Shown: in pieces, positions 51,382 through 59,256 of the stretch
Numbering within the stretch: position 1 is the stretch's first letter
How the letters are laid out: each line of letters begins with the position of its first letter
Source: Glo-17 sp964637835
Lineage (GTDB): Bacteria > Krumholzibacteriota > Krumholzibacteriia > LZORAL124-64-63
Length of the DNA: 64,000 nt
Assembly: GCA_964637835.1 (NCBI GenBank)
Contig: CAZWYF010000001.1
Location: 62,001-126,000, forward strand
Reading direction: 5' to 3'
Position numbers and translations under genes: made by a program
The notes under the pieces: generated by a model
What the model was told of the DNA's origin: nothing
The model's input: only the letters and a program-made list of their open reading frames with translations
Database searches by the model: none

Positions 51382-52962
51382 CTAGATGATCGATCGTCCG
51401 GTCATTTCCGCGGGGATCGGCAATCCGAGCAGGGTCAGGATGGTGGGAGCGATGTCCGCCAGACCCCAGTCCCGCTGCTCGAGGCGGTCGGTCTGGCCTT
51501 CCAGTTCCTTGCCGGCGACGATGAACGGCACCCGGCTGAGGCTATGCTGGGTGAGGACCTTGCCGCCGGGGGTGAGCATCTCGTCGCAATTGCCATGATC
51601 GGCGGTCACCAGCCAGGTGGTCCCCGCCTCGAGGCTCGGGGGCATGATCTCCGCGAGGAGCCGATCCAGGGTCTTCATGGCCGCCACCGCCGCCTCGAAC
51701 ACGCCGGTGTGGCCCACCATGTCGCCGTTGGCGAAGTTCACGACGATCACGTCGTAGTCGCCGGCACGGCAGGCCTGGGCCACCACCTCCGCCACCTCGG
51801 GGGCCGACATCTCCGGCTGCAGGTCGTAGGTGGCCACCTTGGGCGAGGGCACCAGCTTGCGCACCTCATGGGGCCAGGGTTCCTCGCGTCCGCCGTTGAG
51901 GAAGTACGTGACGTGGGCGTACTTCTCGGTCTCGGCCGTGCGCAGGTTGCGGATGCCGTGGCGGGCGAAGACCTCGCCCAGGCCGTTACGGGGCTGGTCG
52001 GCGGTGAAGACCACGGGGATGTCGGCGAGCTTCTCGTCGTAGAGCGTCATCGTCCCGTAGTTGACGCGGGGACGGCGCGCCGGGTCCCAGCCCACGAACT
52101 CGGGATCGGTGAAGGCCCAGGTCAGCTGGCGGGCACGGTCGGCCCGGAAGTTCCAGAAGAAGACGCTGTCGCCATCCTCGACGCGGGCCACCGGCTGGCC
52201 GTCATCGCCGGCGACCACCACCGGGATCATGAACTCGTCCGTGATGTCCTCGTCATAGCTGGCCTGGATCGCGGCCACGGGATCGGCCACCCGCAGACCC
52301 TCGCCCTCGACGATGGCCTGCCAGGCCAGGGCATTGCGCTCCCAGCGCTTGTCGCGGTCCATGCCGTAGTACCGGCCCATGACCGTGGCGATGCGGCCGG
52401 CGCCCAGGGCGTCCAGCTTCTCCGCGGTGGTGCGGACGTAGCCGAGCCCGCTGCGGGGATCGGTGTCGCGTCCGTCGAGCAGGGCGTGGACGAAGATCTC
52501 CTCGAAGCCGTCGTCCCGGGCCTGCTTCACGATGCCGATGAGATGATCCATGTGGCTATGGACGCCGCCCGGCGAGACCAGGCCCAGCAGGTGCAGGCGG
52601 CGCGTGGCGCCGGGGACGCCCGTGTCCGCCACGCCGCGCCGCGCGAACTCCCGCCAGCCCTCCCGGGTGCCGAACTCGCCGGTCCGCAGGCTCTTGCCGA
52701 TGCGCACCAGTTCCTGGTCCATCACGCGCCCGGCGCCGATGGTCAGGTGGCCCACCTCGCTGTTGCCCATCTGCCCGTCGGGCAGACCCACCGCGCCGCC
52801 GCTGGCCTGGAGCGTCGTGTGCGGGTAGCGCGCGAACAGGCCCTCGAAGTACTGCGCGCCGGCGGCGAGGACGGCGTTCCCGCGCTCGGGATGTGGATCC
52901 TGGCGCTGGCCGACGCCGTCGAGGATGCAGAGCACGACGCGCGGGCGGACTGGATCGGACAT
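51382..52962 (-). CDS. gpmI: Cofactor-independent phosphoglycerate mutase
   Basis: Glycolytic/gluconeogenic enzyme interconverting 3- and 2-phosphoglycerate with two manganese ions. The 526 residues include the catalytic serine motif GQMGNSEVGHLTIGAG near residue 70. Metal ligands appear in VVVNFANGDMVGHTG and TWLVTADHGNCDEM. The length matches the iPGM family. The ATG at 52962 is preceded by GGGAG; a GTG six bases upstream would sit too close to the ribosome site. It is downstream of a small cNMP-fold gene and RidA, perhaps one operon, with 29 bases between. Confidence 0.96.
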   Translation of the reverse strand: MSDPVRPRVVLCILDGVGQRQDPHPERGNAVLAAGAQYFEGLFARYPHTTLQASGGAVGLPDGQMGNSEVGHLTIGAGRVMDQELVRIGKSLRTGEFGTREGWREFARRGVADTGVPGATRRLHLLGLVSPGGVHSHMDHLIGIVKQARDDGFEEIFVHALLDGRDTDPRSGLGYVRTTAEKLDALGAGRIATVMGRYYGMDRDKRWERNALAWQAIVEGEGLRVADPVAAIQASYDEDITDEFMIPVVVAGDDGQPVARVEDGDSVFFWNFRADRARQLTWAFTDPEFVGWDPARRPRVNYGTMTLYDEKLADIPVVFTADQPRNGLGEVFARHGIRNLRTAETEKYAHVTYFLNGGREEPWPHEVRKLVPSPKVATYDLQPEMSAPEVAEVVAQACRAGDYDVIVVNFANGDMVGHTGVFEAAVAAMKTLDRLLAEIMPPSLEAGTTWLVTADHGNCDEMLTPGGKVLTQHSLSRVPFIVAGKELEGQTDRLEQRDWGLADIAPTILTLLGLPIPAEMTGRSII

Positions 52963-52991
52963 GGTCACGAGCTCCCGGAGGTGTTGCGGGG

Positions 52992-53438
52992 TCAGCGGCC
53001 GTCGGCGGGGGCGTCCCGATCGAAGGATCCGGCGGGAAGCAGCCAGAGGTCGGACTCGCCGAGGGCCATGAGGACCGTGCTTGCGAGGCTATATAGTGGC
53101 GATTCGGCGGCCTCGCCATGGGTGACGGCCGGGCCGTCGCGCCGCCCGGTGCGCACCCGGCAGACCGCCCCCGCCTGCAGGATCGCCCGGGTGACCTCGC
53201 GGCCATCCGGCAGCAACTCGCTCAGGCGCAGATTGCCGCGCCGGACCACCAGGTCGCAGGGCGGGACGGGATGGACGAGCTCGTCGGCCACCAGCGAGAG
53301 CTTGCGGTGCGACCCGCGCAACCGCTCCACCAGCTCGCGGCGCGTGGCGAAGATCCGCGCCTCGCGTTCGAAGCTCAGCCAGCCAGCAGCGCCATCCTCG
53401 TCGGCGGCGCCGTCCGCGCCGGCGGCAGGCCGGTCCAT
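52992..53438 (-). CDS. Cyclic-nucleotide-binding-fold protein, possibly degenerate Crp-like sensor
   Basis: A 148-residue protein of unknown role. The C-terminal two thirds fit the cNMP-binding beta-barrel: CDLVVRRGNLRLSELLPDGREVTRAILQAGAVCRV, then VLMALGESDLWLLPAGSFD. They lack the phosphate-binding cassette signature and have no helix-turn-helix. An N-terminal acidic region precedes. It may sense a small ligand or be a remnant of a Crp-like regulator. The ATG at 53438 overlaps the RidA stop (TGATG), so the two are translationally coupled. Confidence 0.5.
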   Translation of the reverse strand: MDRPAAGADGAADEDGAAGWLSFEREARIFATRRELVERLRGSHRKLSLVADELVHPVPPCDLVVRRGNLRLSELLPDGREVTRAILQAGAVCRVRTGRRDGPAVTHGEAAESPLYSLASTVLMALGESDLWLLPAGSFDRDAPADGR

Positions 53439-53818
53439 CACCGGCGAGCGATCATCTCGACCTCCACCTGCACGTCCTTCGGCAGGCCGGAGACCTCCAC
53501 CACCGAGCGGGCCGGCGGGTCCTCGGAGAAGAACTCGCGGTACACCTCGTTGATGGCCGCGAACTGGCCCATGTCACGGACGTACACCGTGACCTTCACC
53601 ACGTCGGCGAGGGAGGCGCCGGCGGCCTGGAGCACCGCCCGCGCGTTGCGCAGCGCCTGGCGCGCCTGTTCAGGCGCGGTCTCGCCCACCACCTCCATGG
53701 TCTGCGGATCGAGCGGGATCTGGCCGGCGGTGAAGATCCAGCCATCGGACGCGATGGCCTGGTTGTACGGGCCGATGGCCCCCGGCGCCTGGTCGGTGGC
53801 GATGATCTTGCGTGCCAT
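53438..53818 (-). CDS. ridA: RidA/YjgF-family enamine/imine deaminase
   Basis: A 126-residue trimer-forming protein. It has GPYNQAIASDGWIFTAGQIPLD near the N-terminus and the catalytic arginine region in PPARSVVEVSGLPKDVQVEVEMIA, the usual RidA signatures. It hydrolyses reactive 2-aminoacrylate-type intermediates produced by PLP enzymes. The family assignment is strong. It is the first gene of a short operon with the cNMP-fold protein and possibly gpmI. It diverges from the ECF sigma gene. Confidence 0.92.
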   Translation of the reverse strand: MARKIIATDQAPGAIGPYNQAIASDGWIFTAGQIPLDPQTMEVVGETAPEQARQALRNARAVLQAAGASLADVVKVTVYVRDMGQFAAINEVYREFFSEDPPARSVVEVSGLPKDVQVEVEMIARR

Positions 53819-53976
53819 GGTCGGAACCTCGGGGATAGGGGTGTGACCGGGATGGTAGTCCCGGCCGCCCCGCCATCGCAACCAGGGAGTCGCCCGGCAC
53901 GCCGGATCGGTTCGCCGCCTGCGTTCGATACGTCTAGATTGGTCGGGTATTTCTCTCCGCTCACGAGGTGTCGCCC

Positions 53977-54540
53977 ATGGTCCTGACCCGGGAACAGGTC
54001 ACCAGCCTCTGTCGGCAGGCGGCGCGGGACGACCGCGGCGCCGTGGACGCGCTGGTCGACCACGTCTACGTCACGCTGCGGCGCATGGCGAGCCGGCAGA
54101 TGCTCGCCGAGCGGGCCGACCATACCCTCTCGCCCACGGCCCTGGTCCACGAGGCCTACCTCAAGCTCGTCGACCAGGAGCAGCTCGACTGGCAGGACCG
54201 CGCCCACTTCTATGCCGTGGCGGCGAGGATCATGCGCCGCATCCTCATCGACCACGCACGGCGCAAGCTCGCCGGCAAGCGTGGTGGCGACCAGGTCCGC
54301 GTGACGTTCACCGAGGAGGTGGCCGGCCTGGTGGCGGGCCCCGAGGCGCTCATCGAGCTGGATCATGCCCTCGAGAAGCTGGAGCAGCTCAGCCCGCGGC
54401 AGCGCCAGGTGGTGGAGCTGCGGTTCTTCGGCGGCATGACCCACGAGGAGGTGGCCGTGGTCCTGGGCGTCTCCGAGCCCACCGTGCGGCGGGACTGGCG
54501 TCTGGCGCAGGCCTGGCTCCAGCGGGAGATGCGACCGTGA
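53977..54540 (+). CDS. ECF sigma factor, kinase-linked (Sig-70_X6) group
   Basis: A 187-residue RNA polymerase sigma factor. Region 2 has LVHEAYLKLVDQEQLDWQDRAHFYAVAARIMRRILIDHARRK (quoted in part: LVHEAYLKL and AHFYAVAARIMR). Region 4 carries SPRQRQVVELRFFGGMTHEEVAVVLGVSEPTVRRDW with the HTH. This group is typically encoded beside a serine/threonine kinase with TPR repeats, as here. The stop overlaps the kinase start by four bases (GTGA), so the pair is coupled; phosphorylation-dependent activation by the kinase is a family inference. Confidence 0.9.
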   Translation: MVLTREQVTSLCRQAARDDRGAVDALVDHVYVTLRRMASRQMLAERADHTLSPTALVHEAYLKLVDQEQLDWQDRAHFYAVAARIMRRILIDHARRKLAGKRGGDQVRVTFTEEVAGLVAGPEALIELDHALEKLEQLSPRQRQVVELRFFGGMTHEEVAVVLGVSEPTVRRDWRLAQAWLQREMRP

Positions 54541-57500
54541 CGCGGCCGGATCACGAGCGCTGGCGGCGCGTCCAGGCACTCTTCGAGGCGGCCGCGGAAC
54601 TGCCGCCCGAGCAGTGGCGGCCGTACCTCGAGCGCCATGGCGGCGGCGATCCGCAGCTGGTCCACGAGGTGCTGGAACTGCTGACCGCGGATGCCGAACG
54701 GCCGGGATTCCTCGACGGCCTGGCCGCCGGCCTGGCCACCGCGGCCGGGGCGGCGGTGGTCGACGCGGCGGGTGCCTGGTCGGCCGGCGACGTGGCGGAT
54801 CCGCTGGTGGGCGCCACGCTCGACCGGTACACCGTCACCGCCCACCTCGCAGCCGGCGGCATGGGGGCGGTCTACCTGGCCGAGCGCAGCGACGGCGCGT
54901 ACCAGGAGCAGGTGGCCATCAAGGTGATCCGTCGCGGGCTGGACACCGAGCGGCTCCTCGAGCGCTTCCAGGCCGAGCGCCAGATCCTCGCCCGCCTGCG
55001 CCACCGGGGCATCGCCAACCTGCTGGACGGCGGCGTGACCGGCGACGGCCGACCCTACCTGGTGATGGAGTACGTGGACGGCCGGCCCATCGATCGCTAC
55101 TGCGAGGAGGAGGGACTGGCGCTCGCGGAGCGCCTGGCGCTCGTGCGGGACGTCTGCGAGGTGGTCCAGCATGCCCATCGCAACCTGGTGGTGCACCGCG
55201 ACCTGAAGCCCGGCAACATCCTGGTGACCGCCGCCGGCGACATCAAGCTCATGGATTTCGGGATCGCCAAGCTCATGGCCGGGGACGCGGATGCTCCGGT
55301 GGCCATGGCGCCGGACACGCTGCCGGGGCTGCAGGTGATGACGCCTGGCTGGGCGGCGCCCGAGCAGATCCGCGGCGAGCCGGTGACCACCGCCACCGAC
55401 GTCTTCGGCCTCGGGCTGGTGCTCTTCCGCCTGCTCACCGGCGGGCGGCCCTTCGGCGAGCCGGGCAGCAGCGCGGCGGATCTGGCCACCGCCACCTGCG
55501 AGCACCATCCGCGGCGGCCGAGCCGCGTCGCCTCCGGTCCCTACGCCGCCCTGGGCATCGATGCCGACCTGGACAACATCAGCCTGATGGCCCTCCGCCA
55601 GGAACCGCAGGCTCGCTACCCCTCGCCAGGACACCTGGCGGAGGACATCCAGCGCTACCTCGAGGGCCGACCGGTCCACGCCCGCCCCGCCACCCTCGGC
55701 TACCGCACGGGCAAGCTGCTGCGCCGTCACCGCCGGACGTTCGCGGTGGCCGCGGCGGCCCTGCTGCTCGCCGTGGGCCTCGGTATCCACGACAACGTGC
55801 GCCTGGCCGGCGAACGGGACCGCGCCCGGCGCGGCGAGGCCAAGGCCGCCCAGGTGGCGGCGTTCCTCGCCGACCTCTTCGCCCAGGCCGACCCGGACCA
55901 GAGCCGCGGAGCCGACATCACGGCCCGCGAGATCCTCGCGCGCGGCACCGAGCGGGTCCGCATCCAGCTCGCCGACCAGCCCGCCGTCCAGTCCCAGATG
56001 TTCGGTGTCCTCGGCGAGGTCCATGGCAGCCTCGGGCTCTACGGCGAGGCCCGCGAACTCCTCGAGGCGGCGCTCGACCTGACCCTCGCCACCCACGGCG
56101 ACGAGGGACGCGAGGTGGCCGACGCCGCGTACGCGCTGGGCCAGCTCGAGGTGCAGGTCGGTCGCTTCGCGCGCGCGGATTCGCTGCTCGCCCGGGCGCA
56201 GCAGATCCTGCGGCGGGAGCTGGCGCCGGACCACCCCGCCCTGGCCCCCGTCCTGCAGGCCCGCGCCCTCTCCACCCTGCGGCAGGGCGACGATCCGGCC
56301 GCGGAGCAGCTCTACCTCCAGGCGCTGGCGGCGTACGAGTCGCGACCGCCGGTGACCGATCCCGCCTACGCCACCTGCCTGAACGACCTCGGCCTGCTCT
56401 GGCTGGAGATGGGCCGACGCGAGGACGCCGAGAACATGCTGCGGCAGGCGCTGGATCTGCAGGAGCGCTGGCTGGGCGCCGACCATCCGGAGCGGGCGAA
56501 CACCCTCTTCAACCTCTCGCTCCTGCTGCAGGAACGCGGCGACCATGCCGCGGCCGAGCCGGTGCTGCGGCAGGTGCTCGCCCTGGATCGCGAGCACTAC
56601 GACGACGACCACCCCAACGTGGCGTTCAGCCTGGTGAACCTGGCCAAGTCGCTGGAGAATACCGGCCGGTTCGCGGCCGCGGAGACCCTCTACGCCGAGG
56701 CCCTGCGCATTCGCCGTGCGGTGCTGGCGCCCGGGCATCCGGACCTGCTGAAGTGCCTGGGGTCCTACGGCCTGAACCTCAGCCGTCAGGGCCGGTACGG
56801 GGAAGCCGAGCCGCTGCTGCGCGAGGCCGCCGACCTGTCGCTCGCGCACCTCGGCCGGCATCGTGTCACCGCCGGTCGTCTGGACGACGTGGGCTGGTTG
56901 CTCCGCGACACCGGCCGCGCCGCCGAGGCCTTGCCACTGCACGCGCAGGCCCTGGGCATCAAGGAGGAGATCCTCGGACCGGGCCACAAGCTCACGGCCA
57001 TCACCCTGATGCATACCAGCCTGACGCTGCTGGACCTCGGGCGCCTGGATCAGGCGCGACGGACCCAGGAGCGCGCCCTGGCCATCGCCACCGACCACTT
57101 CGGACCGCAGAACGTCTTCACGGCCGCCAACCGCTCGGCCCTCGCGCGGATCCTGCTCGCCGAAGGCGAGCTGGCCGCGGCCGCCGCGGCAGCGGATCAG
57201 GCCCTCGCGGCGCTTCGCGCGGTGGCGGGCGGCGACGGTCCCCGCGTGGCCGCCGCGCTGGTGGTCCGCGGCCAGATCCACCGCGCGGCCGGCGAGTCCG
57301 AGGCGGCCGTGCGCTGCCTGCGCGAGGCGCTGGCCATCCGTCATGACCGCCTCGGACCGGACAATCCGCTGACGGCGTGGTCGGGGATCCTGCTGGCCGA
57401 GGTCCTCACCGGACGTGGCGCCGTGCCGGAGGCGGCCCGGCTGCTGCGGTCCCACGGTCCGGTGCTCGAACGGGCGTTGCCGGCCGACCACCCCCGCGTG

Positions 57501-57557
57501 AACCGGGTGCGCGATCTCGCGGCACGCCACGGGAAAGGGACCGCTGCTCGCGGCTGA
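54537..57557 (+). CDS. Transmembrane serine/threonine kinase with C-terminal TPR array
   Basis: A 1006-residue protein. The kinase domain spans about residues 95-360 with AAGGMGAVY, invariant Lys129 in VAIKVIR, the catalytic loop HRDLKPGN (220-227) and DFGIAKLM (240). A single membrane helix at about 401-417 is followed by roughly 580 residues of tetratricopeptide repeats on the far side of the membrane. The repeats contain copies such as AETLYAEALRIRR and AEPLLREAADLSL. It should sense protein or peptide signals outside and phosphorylate the ECF factor or partners inside. It starts with GTG overlapping the sigma stop. Confidence 0.93.
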   Translation: MTRPDHERWRRVQALFEAAAELPPEQWRPYLERHGGGDPQLVHEVLELLTADAERPGFLDGLAAGLATAAGAAVVDAAGAWSAGDVADPLVGATLDRYTVTAHLAAGGMGAVYLAERSDGAYQEQVAIKVIRRGLDTERLLERFQAERQILARLRHRGIANLLDGGVTGDGRPYLVMEYVDGRPIDRYCEEEGLALAERLALVRDVCEVVQHAHRNLVVHRDLKPGNILVTAAGDIKLMDFGIAKLMAGDADAPVAMAPDTLPGLQVMTPGWAAPEQIRGEPVTTATDVFGLGLVLFRLLTGGRPFGEPGSSAADLATATCEHHPRRPSRVASGPYAALGIDADLDNISLMALRQEPQARYPSPGHLAEDIQRYLEGRPVHARPATLGYRTGKLLRRHRRTFAVAAAALLLAVGLGIHDNVRLAGERDRARRGEAKAAQVAAFLADLFAQADPDQSRGADITAREILARGTERVRIQLADQPAVQSQMFGVLGEVHGSLGLYGEARELLEAALDLTLATHGDEGREVADAAYALGQLEVQVGRFARADSLLARAQQILRRELAPDHPALAPVLQARALSTLRQGDDPAAEQLYLQALAAYESRPPVTDPAYATCLNDLGLLWLEMGRREDAENMLRQALDLQERWLGADHPERANTLFNLSLLLQERGDHAAAEPVLRQVLALDREHYDDDHPNVAFSLVNLAKSLENTGRFAAAETLYAEALRIRRAVLAPGHPDLLKCLGSYGLNLSRQGRYGEAEPLLREAADLSLAHLGRHRVTAGRLDDVGWLLRDTGRAAEALPLHAQALGIKEEILGPGHKLTAITLMHTSLTLLDLGRLDQARRTQERALAIATDHFGPQNVFTAANRSALARILLAEGELAAAAAAADQALAALRAVAGGDGPRVAAALVVRGQIHRAAGESEAAVRCLREALAIRHDRLGPDNPLTAWSGILLAEVLTGRGAVPEAARLLRSHGPVLERALPADHPRVNRVRDLAARHGKGTAARG

Positions 57558-57618
57558 GCCGCCTTTCGCGGCGCCTCCGCCCGTTGCCGATGCGGCGGGG
57601 TGCGCGTTGCGTTGGCGT

Positions 57619-58983
57619 ATGGTCCGCCTGCTCGCCATCCTGCTGGTCCTGGGAGCGCTCGCCGCCGTGCCCCCGGCGTCCGGCGCGGGCGCACGTGCCG
57701 ACTCCACGGCCATCGCCCCGGCGGGCAGCGACCCCGTCACCTCCACCACGGACGACCTCGCCCGGCTCGCGGGCCGCGAGGTGGTCGAGGTGGTGCTGAC
57801 CGGCCTGCGCGACACGCGGCCGGAGGTGGTGCGCCATCGCCTGACCACCGCCGCGGGCGGACCCCTCGACCCGACCCGGCTCCATGATGATCGTCTCGCC
57901 CTGCTCGCCACCGGCGCCTTCACCGAGGTCCACGTCGTGGTGGCTCCCGTCCCCGACGGCGTCACCGTCACCTTCGCGCTCTCCGAGGGACCCACCTACC
58001 GCCTGAGCCCGTCGCTGATGATCAACGCCGAGGGCGGACTCTCGGTGGGCGGCGGTCTGGCCACCGCCAATGCCGAGGGGCTGCTCGTGTCCGGCCGGCT
58101 GGGCCTGCTGTTCGGGGGAGTGCAACAGGCTGACCTCGCGGTGGACATCCCCCGCGTGGCCGGGCGCTACGGCCGCTACCGGCTGGTGTACTTCAACCGG
58201 CAACGCGAGAACGAGCTGCTCGACTTCTTCGAGGTGGCCAGCGAGGTCGAGGTCACCGCCGCGCCGTCCCTGGGCGGCGGCTGGTCGGCCGGTGTGCACC
58301 TGGGCTACCGGCGGGTGCGCGCTGATCGCGACGGCCGGACCCTCGCCCCCGACCGCGTGGACGACGTCAACATCCTGGGCGCCGTGATCATGTACGACCG
58401 CCGCGACAATCCGCTGCTCACCCGACAGGGCAGCTGGTGCGAGCTTCTGGTGACCCGCCGCGGTCTCCTGGGCGGCGAATCGGATTTCTGGCGCCTGACC
58501 CTGGACGCCCGGACCTGGCAGCCGCTCGGCGGCCGCCTGGGCCTGGTGGCCTTCGGCCTGGCCCGCGCCACGCGGGGCGACCTCGGCGAGGACGTGGCGC
58601 CCTGGCAGCAGTTCCACGTGGGCGGCGCGAGCACGGTGCGCGGCTGGCCGGTGGGCGCCCTCTCGGGGACCAGCGAGGCCATCGCCACCCTGGAACTGCG
58701 CGCCACGGTGCGGGAACTGGGCCGGCTCGCGCTCCCGCTGCTGGGAGACCGCGAGGTGGCCGTGCAGCTGGCGCTGTTCGCCGACGCCGGCCTGGCCTGG
58801 AACGGCCCGGCCGACGCGCGCCTGGACCGGAAGCTGGTCGGCCGCGGCCTGGGCCTGCACCTGATCGACCGGGGGGTCGGCCGCCTCCGCCTGGATCTCT
58901 CCTGGGGTGGAGAAGCGCTCGCCGTCCGGTTGCACGTGGGCGCGGGCGAGAAGCCCGAGGGCCAGCGCCGCCGCGTCCGCTGA
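57619..58983 (+). CDS. Outer-membrane beta-barrel protein of the BamA/TamA (Omp85-like) family
   Basis: A 454-residue exported protein with signal peptide (LLAILLVLGALAAVPPASG). A POTRA-like domain comes near residues 55-120 (VVEVVLTGLRDTRPEVVRHRL, then FTEVHVVVAPVPDGVTVTFAL). A barrel of about 330 residues follows with QFHVGGASTVRGWPVG, which resembles the Omp85 VRG(F/Y) lid-lock motif and is the best sign of family membership. The final strand ends RLHVGAG with a tail of charged residues. It follows the kinase gene by 62 bases on the same strand. The ATG at 57619 is chosen because an upstream TTG lacks a ribosome site. Confidence 0.72.
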   Translation: MVRLLAILLVLGALAAVPPASGAGARADSTAIAPAGSDPVTSTTDDLARLAGREVVEVVLTGLRDTRPEVVRHRLTTAAGGPLDPTRLHDDRLALLATGAFTEVHVVVAPVPDGVTVTFALSEGPTYRLSPSLMINAEGGLSVGGGLATANAEGLLVSGRLGLLFGGVQQADLAVDIPRVAGRYGRYRLVYFNRQRENELLDFFEVASEVEVTAAPSLGGGWSAGVHLGYRRVRADRDGRTLAPDRVDDVNILGAVIMYDRRDNPLLTRQGSWCELLVTRRGLLGGESDFWRLTLDARTWQPLGGRLGLVAFGLARATRGDLGEDVAPWQQFHVGGASTVRGWPVGALSGTSEAIATLELRATVRELGRLALPLLGDREVAVQLALFADAGLAWNGPADARLDRKLVGRGLGLHLIDRGVGRLRLDLSWGGEALAVRLHVGAGEKPEGQRRRVR

Positions 58984-59048
58984 GCCGCCCGCTCGCCGTG
59001 GTGGCCGCGCCCGCCGCGCCCACGGCAGGGGCGCCACACCCGGCCCGC

Positions 59049-59076
59049 TTGACATTCCTGCCGCCCGGACTAACGT
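59049..59076 (+). promoter_or_regulatory. Promoter of the thiamine operon
   Basis: TTGACA (59049-59054) and TAACGT (59071-59076) are spaced by 16 bases. A start site near 59083 would begin transcription just ahead of the riboswitch P1 stem. Confidence 0.6.
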
Positions 59077-59085
59077 TTCCAGCAG

Positions 59086-59163
59086 TCCGTTAGGGGTGGC
59101 TGGATAAGCCTGAGATCACACCCTCCGCACCTGACCCGGGTCATACCGGCGTAGGAAAACGGA
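59086..59163 (+). ncRNA. TPP (THI-box) riboswitch
   Basis: The conserved TPP-aptamer segments are in order. Perfect P1 arms TCCGTT (59086-59091) and AACGGA (59158-59163) enclose TAGGGGTGG, CTGAGA at 59110-59115, ACCTGA (59129-59134) and GCGTAGG (59149-59155). Together with the following terminator it forms a transcription-attenuation switch that turns off the thiamine operon when thiamine pyrophosphate is plentiful. Confidence 0.95.
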
Positions 59164-59188
59164 ATCGACACGATCTCTCCTTTCCGCC

Positions 59189-59217
59189 ACCGGCCCTGTT
59201 CCAGGAGCCGGTTTTTT
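59189..59217 (+). terminator. Riboswitch-controlled intrinsic terminator
   Basis: ACCGGC (59189-59194) pairs with GCCGGT (59207-59212), extended by an inner CCTG/CAGG stem, and is followed by five T residues. It is the expression platform of the TPP riboswitch, 40 bases before the TonB receptor gene. Confidence 0.85.
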
Positions 59218-59256
59218 CACGGCTCCCGACCACCGACCCGGCAAGCGAGGTTCGCC

